Counted from the stretch's first letter, positions 8,406-17,939 are shown. The stretch is 64,000 nt of DNA from Chiayiivirga sp. (GCA_022647565.1 JALCLA010000001.1:310001-374000), one strand, 5' to 3'. The notes: generated from the sequence alone by a model not told the origin. A program made the numbers and translations.

Positions 8406-9926
8406 ATGTCCCTGTCTCTTGCAGTGCGCGTGGTGGCGGGTCTCCTGGCGGGACTCTCCGTGCTCGGTCCGGCGCAGGCCGATCCGCTCGTGTTGTGGGT
8501 CACCAACAGCAACAACTTCGGGGCCGGCAGCTTCAGTGCGGCCTTGGCCCAGCTGCAGCCGGTGGCGACGCCGCAGGAGATCCGCTTCAGTTTTCCGTCC
8601 GGGCAGACGATCTATCTCAACGGCCCGCAGGCGGCGATCGTCGGAAGCGATGTGCGCATCGACGGTGCCGACATGTTCGGCAACGTGGTGATCGATGGCG
8701 CGGGATGGACCCCGGTGACGGTCGCCGCGGCTACGCCCACGACGCGCCTGGTCGTCGCCAACCTCACCCTGCGCCACGGCCAGAAAGCGGGAAAAGGTGG
8801 GTGTGTGAGCGTGCTCAATCCCGCCACGACGACGATGCTGGATCGCGTCAGCCTGATCGGTTGCAAGGCTTTCGTGGATGTCGCCACGCCGGCGCGCGGC
8901 GGTGCGGTTTATGCCGCAGGACCGTTGTCGATCGCCGATTCGGTGTTCGATGGCAACCAGGTAAGGACGGCGGGGGCGAGCGCGGAAACGGCGGATGCCT
9001 TGGGTGGCGCGGTCTCGAGCGAGGGTGCGCACCCGGTCAGCATCGTGCGCAGCCAGTTCCTGAACAATCGCGTCTACCTGTTCAACAGCCTGCCGTCGTT
9101 CTGTGCCAGTGGCGTGGGTGGTGCCGTGCACTTGTCCTTGCCCGGCGCCGACTCGGTCGGAACCATCACCGATTCGACCTTCATCGGCAATGTCACCGCC
9201 TGTCGTCGCCCCGGGACCGACTACGACCTGATCGGCACAGGCGACGCCGGCGCGGTGTCACTGAACAGCGACAGCGGAGCATTCGTCATCGAGCGCAATT
9301 TCTTCGAGTCCAACACCGGCCGGCGCGGCGGTGCGCTGGCGCTGGTCAACGCCGGCAGCACGCGGGTGGAGATTCGCAGCAACACCTTCCACGCCAATCG
9401 GGGCCTGGCCTCGAGCGGCGGCGTGAGCCTGGTGAATTGCTGCACGGTCACGATGGCGAACAACAGCTTCCGCGCCAACCGCAGCGGCACCGACGACTTT
9501 CCCAACCAGTTCGGCGGCGCCTTCACCATCAACGTCGGCTCGCTGATTCTCGCCAACAACCTGATCGACAACGCCGGTGGGCCGGGATCAAGCTGCGCCT
9601 ACTCGTTCGGCCAGGTCAGCAGCAGCCACAATCTCTACAGTGACACCGCCTGTCCCTTGCCGACGCCGGATCCGACCAGTCAGGTCACCGGGCCGATGAC
9701 CTGGCTCGGTGCGCCGGTGTGGCTGGGCGGCCACGTTCTGGTGATGCCGCCGCTCGCGGGCTCGCCCCCGATCGATGCCGGCGACGATGCGCGGTGCGCC
9801 GCCTACGATGCACGCGGCGTGGTGCGGCCGCTGGACGGCAACGGCGATGGCGTGGCGCGCTGCGACATCGGCGCGCTGGAGGGCAGCCTGCCGCGCCAGA
9901 TCTTTGCCAACGGGTTCGAATCCTGA
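8406..9926 (+). CDS. secreted right-handed beta-helix protein with GFE tail
   Basis: 506 residues. The ATG at 8406 has GCGGAG five bases upstream; a GTG at 8400 is also in frame. A signal peptide (VVAGLLAGLSVLGPAQA) is followed by a parallel beta-helix: repeated Asn-rich rungs such as DSVFDGNQVRT, RNFFESNTGRRGGAL, SNTFHANRG and NNSFRANRSG. The end of the solenoid, IDAGDDARCAAYDARGVVRP then CDIGALEG, matches the choice-of-anchor Q style of terminal region. The last residues are RQIFANGFES, matching the tail of the Calx-beta protein. It is probably an exported polysaccharide-binding or structural protein. No catalytic acid cluster is obvious. Confidence 0.85.
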   Translation: MSLSLAVRVVAGLLAGLSVLGPAQADPLVLWVTNSNNFGAGSFSAALAQLQPVATPQEIRFSFPSGQTIYLNGPQAAIVGSDVRIDGADMFGNVVIDGAGWTPVTVAAATPTTRLVVANLTLRHGQKAGKGGCVSVLNPATTTMLDRVSLIGCKAFVDVATPARGGAVYAAGPLSIADSVFDGNQVRTAGASAETADALGGAVSSEGAHPVSIVRSQFLNNRVYLFNSLPSFCASGVGGAVHLSLPGADSVGTITDSTFIGNVTACRRPGTDYDLIGTGDAGAVSLNSDSGAFVIERNFFESNTGRRGGALALVNAGSTRVEIRSNTFHANRGLASSGGVSLVNCCTVTMANNSFRANRSGTDDFPNQFGGAFTINVGSLILANNLIDNAGGPGSSCAYSFGQVSSSHNLYSDTACPLPTPDPTSQVTGPMTWLGAPVWLGGHVLVMPPLAGSPPIDAGDDARCAAYDARGVVRPLDGNGDGVARCDIGALEGSLPRQIFANGFES

Positions 9927-9971
9927 CCCACGCACCCGCGGACTGGCGGATGTCCGAAATCACCCTCAGAA

Positions 9972-9985
9972 TGTCGAATCCGACA
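9972..9985. promoter_or_regulatory. perfect dyad upstream of the GlxA operon (candidate operator)
   Basis: TGTCG-AATC-CGACA is a perfect 5-bp dyad around a 4-bp centre, 73 bp before the ATG at 10058. A partly similar TGTCCGAAATC lies about 20 bp upstream. Because an AraC-type regulator is encoded two genes on, this is a plausible autoregulatory site. No convincing -35/-10 pair was found. Confidence 0.3.
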
Positions 9986-10057
9986 CTATTGAACTGAGCA
10001 GTACAGGAACAACCTATGTCCACCCCGGGCCCAGCGCCCGCTTGCGTGGAGCGTGTC

Positions 10058-10489
10058 ATGTTGAAGCGTCGCATCCTGATCGGCTTGTCCGCCCTGGCCT
10101 TGAGCGCAGGCGTCGCCGCGAACTACGCGGTCGAATCGCAGCAGCCGGTTTTCATCGAAGGCAGCCAGTACACCGCCGTGCTGAACCAGCAGGATCAGAG
10201 CTGGCGCCTGTTGTCGGCCGAAGGCACCGATCTGGCGGTGAGCGCCGCCGAACCCGGTTGCCTCGCGGGTCGCCGCCTGCCCGAGGGCGTGTGGCTGGTG
10301 ACTCGGGATGCCGCGGGCCAGCCGGTATTGACCGCGCCGTCGGTGACGGTCCTGCCCAACGGCTATCCGGAGCAGGTGGCGCTGCTGGACTGTGCCGCCT
10401 CGGCCAAGGGCCGTCCGCACGTGGCCGCACCGCAGGGCCTGATCGACTGGTTGAGCGATCACAGCGGCGCCATCCTCGTCCAGAACTGA
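10058..10489 (+). CDS. small exported protein of unknown function
   Basis: 143 residues from the ATG at 10058, which has GGAG seven bases upstream and opens a signal peptide (MLKRRILIGLSALALSAGVAA). An in-frame ATG at 10016 would add 14 Pro/Ala-rich residues before the signal and is less likely. The mature part contains two Cys (EPGCLAG and LLDCAASA) that could form a disulfide, and no known domain that I recognise. It lies 16 bp before the GlxA-type regulator, so it is probably co-expressed with or controlled by it. Confidence 0.6.
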   Translation: MLKRRILIGLSALALSAGVAANYAVESQQPVFIEGSQYTAVLNQQDQSWRLLSAEGTDLAVSAAEPGCLAGRRLPEGVWLVTRDAAGQPVLTAPSVTVLPNGYPEQVALLDCAASAKGRPHVAAPQGLIDWLSDHSGAILVQN

Positions 10490-10505
10490 ACCGCAGGAGT
10501 CCCCG

Positions 10506-11540
10506 ATGGCCAGCGCCGCACACCTGAAACCCGTCCCGCTACCCGAGCCGGCACTGCGCATCGGAGTGCTGGCGATGGAGGGCGGCCTGCTCTCCAGCCT
10601 CGCGGCCGCCGGTGACATGCTGCAGGTGGCGTCGAAGCTGGCACAGATCCGCCAGCCGCTGCAGGCGCCGCGGCTGGAGGACGTGATGATCTCGGCGCGC
10701 GGCGCGGAACGGGTGCGGCTGGCCGGTGGACTGGAGCTCGGTGGATTGCAGCCAGCGCCCGATCGCCTTGACGTGATCCTGGTGCCGGGGCTGATGCACG
10801 GCAGCGTGGACGAACTGGTGCGCCGGGTGGCGGCACTGACGCCCGAGATCGACTTGTTGCGCACGCTGCACCTGCGCGGCGTGCGCATCGCGGCCAGTTG
10901 CAGTGGCACCTTCCTGCTGGCCGAAACCGGCTTGCTCGACGGACATCGTGCCACCACCAGCTGGTGGCTCTCGGCCATGTTCCGGCAGCGATTCCCGCAC
11001 GTCGATTTGCGCGAGTCCGAGTTGTTCGTGGATGCCGGCGACGTGCTCACCGCCGGGGCATCGTGCGCCTCCCAGAACCTGCTGCTGCGCCTGATCGCGG
11101 GTGCGGTGGACGAGGAACTGGCGCAGCAGACCGCGCGCATGCTGCTGGTCGACACCGAACGCCAGAGCCAGGCGCCCTATCTCAACCGCGCCCTGATCGA
11201 ACGCCCGCGCCACTCGCTCTCGGAGAAGGCCGAGAATTTCCTGCAGCGGGAATTGCACGAGGACCTCAGCGTGGCGCGCCTGGCCGAGCACTGCGGCACC
11301 TCGGAGCGTTCGCTGCTGCGCCACTTCCGCAGCCACTATGGCGTGACGCCGCTGGAACACATCCAGCACCTGCGGGTGGAACGGGCCAAGGCCCTGCTCG
11401 AAACCAGCCATCTCAGCTTCGAGGAGATCGTCGAGCGCTGCGGCTACAGCGACGTATCGAGCTTCCGCAAGCTGTTCAAGCGTGCCACGGCGCTGACCCC
11501 GATGGACTATCGCGAGCGCTTTCGCTTGCGCCCGCATTGA
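10506..11540 (+). CDS. GlxA-family transcriptional regulator (DJ-1/PfpI plus AraC HTH)
   Basis: 344 residues. The N-terminal half (about 15-205) is a DJ-1/PfpI-like domain with [19 protein letters not shown], in which the Cys stands at the nucleophile elbow. The C-terminal half (about 235-335) is an AraC double helix-turn-helix: [19 protein letters not shown], then [20 protein letters not shown]. Such proteins sense a small molecule or a redox state and activate neighbouring genes. The AGGAG before the ATG is well placed. The 3' end overlaps the convergent hemF by 34 bp. Confidence 0.9.
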   Translation: MASAAHLKPVPLPEPALRIGVLAMEGGLLSSLAAAGDMLQVASKLAQIRQPLQAPRLEDVMISARGAERVRLAGGLELGGLQPAPDRLDVILVPGLMHGSVDELVRRVAALTPEIDLLRTLHLRGVRIAASCSGTFLLAETGLLDGHRATTSWWLSAMFRQRFPHVDLRESELFVDAGDVLTAGASCASQNLLLRLIAGAVDEELAQQTARMLLVDTERQSQAPYLNRALIERPRHSLSEKAENFLQRELHEDLSVARLAEHCGTSERSLLRHFRSHYGVTPLEHIQHLRVERAKALLETSHLSFEEIVERCGYSDVSSFRKLFKRATALTPMDYRERFRLRPH

Positions 11541-12526
11541 ACGTGTCTCCAGATGCCGCTGTCCTGGACGCTCGCCGGCAACTCCGCCAGCCAGTCGCGC
11601 GGCTTGAGATACGAGTCCAGGCGCGCCTCGGGAGAGCCGGGCTCCGGCACGTAGCCGTACTCGAAGCGCACCCGCGGCGGCAGGCTCATCAGGATTGATT
11701 CGGTGCGGCCGCCCGATTGCAGGCCGAACAGGGTGCCGCGATCCCACACCAGGTTGAACTCGACATAGCGCCCGCGCCGGTAGAGCTGAAATTCGCGCTC
11801 GCGCTCGCCGAAAGGTGTGTCGCGACGCCGCGCCACGATCGGCAGGTAGGCATCGAGGAAGGCATCGCCCACTGCGCGCTGGTAGGCAAAGCAGGCCTCG
11901 AATCCGCCTTCGCTCAGGTCGTCGAAGAACAGCCCGCCAACGCCACGCGTTTCGCCGCGATGCTTGAGGAAGAAATACTCGTCGCACCATTTCTTGTGCG
12001 CGCTGTAGCGCGCCTCGCCGCCGTGCTGCACAGCGACGCGACGCGCCACTTCATGCCAATGCCTCACATCGGCATCGTCCGGATAGAACGGGGTGAGATC
12101 CCAGCCGCCGCCAAACCACCACACCGGCGCGCCCTGCGCGGGACGCGCCTCGAAGTAGCGCACGTTCATGTGCGTGGTCGGCACGTGCGGGTTGCGCGGA
12201 TGCAGCACCAGCGACACGCCCAGCGCGCGCCATGGCGCACCGGCCAGTTCGGGACGATGCGCCGTGGCCGAAGGTGGCAAGGTGGCGCCGCTGACTTCGG
12301 AGTAGCCGACGCCGGCCTGCTCGAACAGTGCGCCCTCCTTCAGCACGCGCGAGCGACCGCCGCCGCCCAGCGCGGCGCCGGAGGCGGCGCTGGTGCGGGT
12401 CCACGCATCCTCGACGAAGCCCGCCGCGCCATCGGCGGATTGCAGTGCCTGGCAGAGGCGATCCTGCAACCCACGCAGGTAGTCGGCGACCGCGTCGGGG
12501 CGGGTGGTGGTGGCGGGAATCGGCAT
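11507..12526 (-). CDS. hemF: coproporphyrinogen III oxidase, aerobic
   Basis: 339 residues from the ATG at 12526 ([17 protein letters not shown]). HemF uses O2 to decarboxylate two propionates of coproporphyrinogen III in haem synthesis. Family signatures are clear: [69 protein letters not shown] and [11 protein letters not shown]. The end, [14 protein letters not shown], extends about 25 residues past the usual terminus and runs into the convergent GlxA gene. It is divergent from the chorismatase, with 106 bp between the starts. Confidence 0.95.
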   Translation of the reverse strand: MPIPATTTRPDAVADYLRGLQDRLCQALQSADGAAGFVEDAWTRTSAASGAALGGGGRSRVLKEGALFEQAGVGYSEVSGATLPPSATAHRPELAGAPWRALGVSLVLHPRNPHVPTTHMNVRYFEARPAQGAPVWWFGGGWDLTPFYPDDADVRHWHEVARRVAVQHGGEARYSAHKKWCDEYFFLKHRGETRGVGGLFFDDLSEGGFEACFAYQRAVGDAFLDAYLPIVARRRDTPFGEREREFQLYRRGRYVEFNLVWDRGTLFGLQSGGRTESILMSLPPRVRFEYGYVPEPGSPEARLDSYLKPRDWLAELPASVQDSGIWRHVQCGRKRKRSR

Positions 12527-12539
12527 GGACGGAGTCGGA

Positions 12540-12568
12540 TTGCTGCAGTCGGGGGCGGTACCTATACT
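12540..12568 (+). promoter_or_regulatory. sigma-70-like promoter for the chorismatase gene
   Basis: TTGCTG (12540-12545), a 17-bp spacer and TATACT (12563-12568) form a good sigma-70 match. Transcription would begin near 12575, giving a leader of about 58 nt before the ATG at 12633. Confidence 0.55.
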
Positions 12569-12632
12569 CGCGGCCCCGCAAGCCGTCCAGCCGTTCGATG
12601 CCGCGTTTGTCCTTTCCTGTTGCCGGTGCCGC

Positions 12633-13559
12633 ATGAGCGGCGGCCTGCGCGTGACACACGATGCCGGGGGCACGGCCTTGCTGCGATTCGGATTCGGTGC
12701 CGGCGTGGCGGCCGATATCGAGATCGGTTGCCCGCGCCTCGATGGCGCGGATACCGAAGCCTGGCTCGCGCCGGGCGTCGAGTCGGTGCCGGTCGAGGGC
12801 GCATGGCTGCGCCGCGTCGGCGATCTGGCGATGCTCGCGATCGAAGTCGACGAGATCGCCGCTGGCGGCATCGAAGCCGCAACGGCCCGGGCCTATCGCG
12901 GTCTGATCGCGCAGGTGCGCGCCTCGCCGCATCCCTTCCTGCTGCGCATCTGGAATTACCTCGACGACATCAATGCCGGTGAAGGCGATGAGGAGCGCTA
13001 CCGGCGCTTTTGCGTGGGGCGCGCCGCCGCCGTCGACGAGCGCTTCCACGCACCGCCGCCGGCGGCCACGGCCATTGGCACGGCGCATCGCACCGGCCGG
13101 GTGCAGGTGATCGCGTTATGCACGCGCGAGCCCGGCCTGGCGCTGGAGAACCCGCGTCAGACGCCGGCCTGGCAGTATCCGCGCGAGTTCGGCCCGGTTT
13201 CGCCCGGATTCTCGCGCGGTGCCTTGTTGCAGACGCGCGATGGCTTGCGCCTGCTCGCCTCGGGTACCGCCAGCATCGTGGGCCATGTATCGCGGCATCC
13301 GGGCGATGCCGCGGCGCAACTGCGCGAGAGCCTCGCCAATCTCGATGCGCTGCTGCGCGAAGGCGAGCGCCATGGCGGTCGTTTCGCGCTGCAAGGCTGC
13401 GAGGCCTTGCGCGTCTACCTGCGCGATCCGGGCGACCTGGCCGCGGTGCGCGCGGCGCTTGCACCGCACCTGCCGCTGGAGCGCGTCCTGTTACTGCACG
13501 GCGACATCTGCCGGCGAGAGCTGCAAGTGGAACTGGAAGGCGTCTTCGTCGCCGGCTGA
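12633..13559 (+). CDS. xanB2: XanB2-like chorismatase (hydroxybenzoate-forming)
   Basis: 308 residues from the ATG at 12633. The family (FkbO, Hyg5, XanB2; older name pteridine-dependent deoxygenase) splits chorismate. XanB2 of Xanthomonas makes 3- and 4-hydroxybenzoate for the yellow aryl-polyene xanthomonadin and for ubiquinone. Family hallmarks are the block [12 protein letters not shown] followed by [11 protein letters not shown], then [21 protein letters not shown] and [19 protein letters not shown], with the substrate-binding Arg/Tyr residues in these blocks. Product specificity cannot be decided by eye. It is the only pigment-type gene in the window. Its promoter is at 12540-12568. Confidence 0.82.
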   Translation: MSGGLRVTHDAGGTALLRFGFGAGVAADIEIGCPRLDGADTEAWLAPGVESVPVEGAWLRRVGDLAMLAIEVDEIAAGGIEAATARAYRGLIAQVRASPHPFLLRIWNYLDDINAGEGDEERYRRFCVGRAAAVDERFHAPPPAATAIGTAHRTGRVQVIALCTREPGLALENPRQTPAWQYPREFGPVSPGFSRGALLQTRDGLRLLASGTASIVGHVSRHPGDAAAQLRESLANLDALLREGERHGGRFALQGCEALRVYLRDPGDLAAVRAALAPHLPLERVLLLHGDICRRELQVELEGVFVAG

Positions 13560-13602
13560 AGGGCGCAAGAGGTTCGGCGCGGTGCGACCTGCCGCCCTGC
13601 CC

Positions 13603-15276
13603 TCAGCGGCAATGCGCCGCCACGGCGTCGGCGCGGAACAGCCACCACTGGCGCCGGTTGGCGCGACCCAGGTCGATCGCACGCTCGCGCAGCACGCAAT
13701 CGCCCAGCGCCGAATCGAGGATGAAGATCCAGCGCGTGGCAGGCGCGTCGGCCTGCCAGCGCAGCGCGTCGCGCAACTGCTCGGCAGCCGGTCGCCGGAA
13801 ACCGAAGGTGTGCGCCGCGCGGTCGGCCTGCAGCAGGTTCTGTTCCTTCCAGGCCACGAGGCCGAGTTCGCCCGCCGGGCCGATGCGTTCGCCAGCGGCG
13901 CGCATCAAGGCGCGCGCCGAACTGGCATCGTTCAGCAGCGGATAACCGACGAAACCGAACAGGGTCCACAGCAGCGACAAGGTCAGCACGGTGGCGGCCA
14001 GCACGTGGCGCAGCCGGCCCCAGAGCGTCGCCAGCGCGGCACCGGCACCGATCGCAAGCAGCATCCACCACAGCGCGTCGCTGCCCGGGTCGAGGCCGCG
14101 CTCGGCTTCCAGTCGCGTCTCGAAACCCGGCTCGCCAGCGAGCGCGGCGATGGCACCACCGAGCCCGAGCACGGCCAGCAACAGCACGAATCCGAGCAAC
14201 AGCAGACGCGCGGCGCGACGCCGCAACAAGGCCGGCAACAACGGCGCCAGGGCCAGGCAGAACATCGGCAAGGCGGGCAGCACGTAGACATCGCGCTTGC
14301 CGGACGGAATCGAGAAGAACAGCAGGACGCAGGCCACCCAGCCCAGCAACAAGGCATAGCGTGGATCGCGCCGCCGCAGTCGCCGCCACCACGCCGGCAG
14401 CGCCCAGGGCAGGGCAAACGCGGCCGGGAGCCACATCGTCGCGATCACGCCGAGGAAGTACCAGGGCGGTTGGTGGTGATGCCAGGAGTTGCCGTAGCGT
14501 TGCGCGGTCTGGCGCAGCAGGATGTTGTCGGCATAGGCCTGCAGGGCCGGATCGTTGCTGTCATTCACCGCCAGCAGCATCGGCAGCAGCCACAGTCCGA
14601 TCGCGCCGAGGAAGGCCACGAGGCCGAGCAGGGCCGCGCCGGTGCCCACGCCATGCAGGCCGGGCCAGCGCCGCGCCCGCACGAACGCCGCCGGCAGGAA
14701 CACCAGCAGCGCGATCACGCCCACGCCCTTGGTGATCACTCCGAGGCCGGCCGCGAAGAAACCGAGGTAATACCAGCGCCAGTCCGGGCCGCGCAGCAGG
14801 TGGCGCAGCAGGGCGTAGACCGACAGGGTGACGAGGAAGGTGATGGCCGGATCGATCTGCGCCTTCTTGGCCTGGTAGGCGAACTGCAGCGCGAACAGCA
14901 GGGCATAGCCGGCATACAGGCCGATGCGGCGATTCCACAGGCGCCGGCCCAGGTCGCAGGTCAGCCACAAGGTGCCGAGTGCGCACAGCAGGGAAGGCAG
15001 CAGGAAGGCCACGCGCCAGGAGCGCACCACGAGATAGGTTGCCGCCTGCATCCACATGAACAGCGGCGGCTTGTCCGGATACAGTTCGTCGCCGCGCATC
15101 GGGAACAGCCAGCGGCCCGACTCGACCATCTGCCGCGCCACCAGCGCAAAGCGCGGTTCATCCGCTGGCCAGGGATCGCGCAGGCCGAGGCCGGCACCCA
15201 GCACCAGCACCGCGAGGCCGAAGAAGACCCAGGCATCGCGGCGCGCATCGCGCGTGATCAGCATCGGCAGGCTCAT
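13603..15276 (-). CDS. GT39/ArnT-like polyprenyl-phosphate glycosyltransferase
   Basis: 557 residues. The start at 15276 is chosen because its ATG overlaps the stop of the upstream histidine kinase by four bases (ATGA). The sequence is polytopic, about 10-12 hydrophobic segments. The first periplasmic loop holds the catalytic acidic motif (RDPWPADEPRFALVARQM, then FPMRGDELYPDKPPLFMW) typical of the PMT/ArnT family. Such enzymes move a sugar from undecaprenyl phosphate to lipid A, protein or another glycan; the acceptor is not deducible. Coupling to ntrY suggests envelope remodelling under NtrY control, which is an inference. Confidence 0.85.
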   Translation of the reverse strand: MSLPMLITRDARRDAWVFFGLAVLVLGAGLGLRDPWPADEPRFALVARQMVESGRWLFPMRGDELYPDKPPLFMWMQAATYLVVRSWRVAFLLPSLLCALGTLWLTCDLGRRLWNRRIGLYAGYALLFALQFAYQAKKAQIDPAITFLVTLSVYALLRHLLRGPDWRWYYLGFFAAGLGVITKGVGVIALLVFLPAAFVRARRWPGLHGVGTGAALLGLVAFLGAIGLWLLPMLLAVNDSNDPALQAYADNILLRQTAQRYGNSWHHHQPPWYFLGVIATMWLPAAFALPWALPAWWRRLRRRDPRYALLLGWVACVLLFFSIPSGKRDVYVLPALPMFCLALAPLLPALLRRRAARLLLLGFVLLLAVLGLGGAIAALAGEPGFETRLEAERGLDPGSDALWWMLLAIGAGAALATLWGRLRHVLAATVLTLSLLWTLFGFVGYPLLNDASSARALMRAAGERIGPAGELGLVAWKEQNLLQADRAAHTFGFRRPAAEQLRDALRWQADAPATRWIFILDSALGDCVLRERAIDLGRANRRQWWLFRADAVAAHCR

Positions 15277-17429
15277 GCGAGTGGCAACCACAACGAGAAA
15301 CGCGCACCGCCTTCGGTGCGATCGGCGGCGCGCAGGCGACCGCCATGTTCCTGCGCGATCTTGGCGACGATGGCGAGGCCGAGGCCGGTGCCGCGCGCCT
15401 TGGTGCTGCGGTAGGGTTCGAACCAGTGTTCGTCGAACCCGCTCGGCAAGCCGGTGCCGTTGTCGCTCACGGCAATCTCCACGCCGGCGCGCGCGCCGTC
15501 CTCGCGCTGGGCCGTTTCCAGCGTGATGCAGGCCATGCTGAGCTCGGCCGTGGCTTCGATCGCGTTCTTGAGCAGGTTGTGCAGCACCTGGCGCAAGCGC
15601 CCGCTGTCGGCCCGGATCGGCGGCAACGCCGGATCGAACTGCCGCACCAGGCGCAGGCGCGCGTCCTGTTCGTACAGGTCCAGCACTTCCGCCACGAGCC
15701 GGTTGAGGTCGAGGGTCGCCAGTTGCAGGGCCGGGGGCCGGGCATAGTCGCCGAAGGAGTTCACCATGTTCTTGAGCGCATCGACCTGCGCCACGATGGT
15801 ATGGGTGGCGCGATCCAGCACTTCGCCGTCGTCCGCGCTCAGCTTGGGCAGCACGCGTCGGCGCAGGCGCTCGGCGGCGAGCTGGATCGGCGTGAGCGGA
15901 TTCTTGATTTCGTGCGCCAGACGCCGCGCCACCTCGGACCAGGCCGCCTCGCGCCGCGCCCGATCCACCACCGTGGCATCGTCGAATACCGCCACCGCGC
16001 CGGCATCGGGCAGGCGCGCGCCGCGCAGCAGCAGCACGCGGCGCTCGCTGGTTTCGGCCGATGCCAACGCGACCTCTTCACGCCATTCACGCGCACCCTC
16101 GCGCAGCCGCGCCGCCAAGGCGTCGAGCAGGGGCGCGGCCAGCGGCAAGGCCGCTCGCAGCTCGGGCAGCGGCGTGCCGAGGTCACGCTCGGGATCGATC
16201 CCGAGCAGCTCCCGCGCCGCGCCGTTGGCGCTGCGTAGCGTGGCCTGCGCATCCAGTACCAGCACGCCGGAGCTCAGGTGCGCCAACACGGTTTCCAGGA
16301 AGGCGCGCTGGCGTTCGGTTTCCTCGGCGCTGGCCCGCGCCCGGGCCGAGGTCTGCTCCAGTTCGCGCGTCATCTGGTTGAACGAGCGTGCCAGCACGCC
16401 CAGTTCGTCGTTCTGGTTCTCCGGCAACAGTACGTCGTAGCGGCCCTGTGCGATCTCGCCGGTGGCACCCACCATGCGCGCCACCGGGGCGACCAGACGC
16501 CGCGCCAGGTCGAAGGCGAGCAGCAGCGCCAGCAGCACCGACAGCAGCGCCACGAAGCTCAGGATCAGGGCAAAGGCGAACTTGAGCGCATCGCGCAGGA
16601 AGATGGCCTGGCGCTGCCCATGCAGCGCGGTCTCGACCCGTTGCGCCAACAGCGCGTAGTCGTCCGGCAACGCGAACAGCCCTTGCAGCAGGCGTTCGCC
16701 CGAGAGCGTATTGCCGAGCGGTCGCACCACCCTCAGATGCATGCCGTCGGCGTCGCGCTCGGCAGCGGCATAGCGACCGCGTCGGTTCAGCTCCAGTCGC
16801 ACGTCGTCCTCGGGCGGCGCCGGCAACAGCAGCGACGGATCGGCCGCGGCCACCGCACGCACCCGTCCGTCGCGCTCGAACACCGCCAGCTGGCGCGCAC
16901 CGCTCGCGTCGAGCGCGGCCTCCAGTTCGGCATCGAGTTCGCGGTCGTCGCCCAGGGTCAGCTGCAACGCTGCAGCATCGACCTCGTCCTGGGCGCGCTG
17001 CAGGCGTTCGTCCAGGTACAGCTGTGCGATCGCCAGCCCGTCGTCCAGAGCCTGCGCACTTTCGATGCGCAGCCAGGAGTCGACCGTGGCGGCGATGAAG
17101 CGCACCCCGAAGCCATACACCAGGAACACCGGCGGCACTGCCAGCAGCACCAGCACCAGCAGCAGGCGGCGGGTGAGGCGCGCACCGGGCACGCCTTCGC
17201 GCAGTTGCCGGCGCAAACGCCACAGCCGCGCCACGATCGCGAGCAGCAGCAGGCCCAGGGCCAGGGCCGCGCCGACGAACACGTAGGGGTAGTAGCGCGC
17301 GCTGTCCTGCCCGAAGCCTTCGGCATCGGCGGCGAGGTAGAGCGCGGATAGCAGCGACAGCAGCAGCGCCAGCGGCGCCACCACGCGCCGCATCAGGCGC
17401 AGCTGGCGGGTCAGGACGGACTCGACCAT
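15273..17429 (-). CDS. ntrY: NtrY-like sensor histidine kinase
   Basis: 718 residues from the ATG at 17429; a start at 17456 would overlap the upstream gene more. Order: three or more N-terminal membrane segments (about 15-110), a periplasmic sensor region, another membrane segment, HAMP (about 310-365, RLVAPVARMVGATGEIAQG), PAS (about 390-490), HisKA with RLAHEIKNPLTP (His near 506), and a GHKL ATPase with NLLKNAIEA, VSDNGTGLP and GTGLGLAIVAKIAQEHGG. All catalytic boxes are intact. The cognate regulator ntrX normally sits next door but here lies at 38999, on the other strand. It overlaps DUF4390 upstream and the GT39 gene downstream. Confidence 0.92.
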   Translation of the reverse strand: MVESVLTRQLRLMRRVVAPLALLLSLLSALYLAADAEGFGQDSARYYPYVFVGAALALGLLLLAIVARLWRLRRQLREGVPGARLTRRLLLVLVLLAVPPVFLVYGFGVRFIAATVDSWLRIESAQALDDGLAIAQLYLDERLQRAQDEVDAAALQLTLGDDRELDAELEAALDASGARQLAVFERDGRVRAVAAADPSLLLPAPPEDDVRLELNRRGRYAAAERDADGMHLRVVRPLGNTLSGERLLQGLFALPDDYALLAQRVETALHGQRQAIFLRDALKFAFALILSFVALLSVLLALLLAFDLARRLVAPVARMVGATGEIAQGRYDVLLPENQNDELGVLARSFNQMTRELEQTSARARASAEETERQRAFLETVLAHLSSGVLVLDAQATLRSANGAARELLGIDPERDLGTPLPELRAALPLAAPLLDALAARLREGAREWREEVALASAETSERRVLLLRGARLPDAGAVAVFDDATVVDRARREAAWSEVARRLAHEIKNPLTPIQLAAERLRRRVLPKLSADDGEVLDRATHTIVAQVDALKNMVNSFGDYARPPALQLATLDLNRLVAEVLDLYEQDARLRLVRQFDPALPPIRADSGRLRQVLHNLLKNAIEATAELSMACITLETAQREDGARAGVEIAVSDNGTGLPSGFDEHWFEPYRSTKARGTGLGLAIVAKIAQEHGGRLRAADRTEGGARFSLWLPLA

Positions 17430-17908
17430 GCCTGCACCGGCGATACCAGGCGCCATTCGGCGCGTTGCAGGAAGGCAGGCAGACGCAGCGGCGTGGGCAG
17501 GCTGGTCAGGTCGAGCGCCACCTGCACCCGTCCGTGGCAGTCTGCCGCTGGCTCGCCGTGGAGCGGCACGCGCAGTCGGTCGAGTGCCGCGAACAGGGCG
17601 CTGCGCCGCGCGAAGCTGCGTGGCTGCGCCTCACCCGAGGCCTGCAACTCGTAGTGGCGGGTCAGGGGCACGTAGCGCAGTTCCAGCACCTGCCAGACGC
17701 TGCTGCCGCAACCCGAGGCGCTGTAGACCAGGCGCAAGGCGATGCCGTGGTCCAGCGCGTCGCGCATGGTGCGGGAGAAATGCAGCTCCTGGGTCAACTC
17801 CAGCGCCAGGCCCTCGTCGCGCACCACGCGGGCTTCGAGGATGCGCGCGCGTTCCGGGGTCTCCCCGAGGCAGGCGCACAAGGGCAGCACCAGCAGGGCG
17901 AGCAGCAT
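17411..17908 (-). CDS. DUF4390 family exported protein
   Basis: 165 residues from the ATG at 17908, which opens a short signal sequence (MLLALLVLPLCACLG); LCAC could be an atypical lipobox. The rest matches the DUF4390 pattern: ILEARVVRDEGLALELTQELHFS, then ALDHGIALRLVYS, and the conserved end LPAFLQRAEWRLVSPVQAW. Function is unknown; in Xanthomonadales and many beta/gammaproteobacteria it sits between rsmB and ntrY, as here. It starts 31 bp after the rsmB stop and overlaps ntrY, so it is part of the def-fmt-rsmB operon. Confidence 0.85.
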   Translation of the reverse strand: MLLALLVLPLCACLGETPERARILEARVVRDEGLALELTQELHFSRTMRDALDHGIALRLVYSASGCGSSVWQVLELRYVPLTRHYELQASGEAQPRSFARRSALFAALDRLRVPLHGEPAADCHGRVQVALDLTSLPTPLRLPAFLQRAEWRLVSPVQAWSSPS

Positions 17909-17939
17909 GAGCCGGGTCGCGCCACCGGCGCGCCGCGCG

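Noticed and set aside
9906..9926. GGTTCGAATCC, identical to a tRNA T-arm loop
   Set aside because: It is the coding sequence for the NGFES tail of the beta-helix protein. No acceptor, D-arm or anticodon structure lies upstream.
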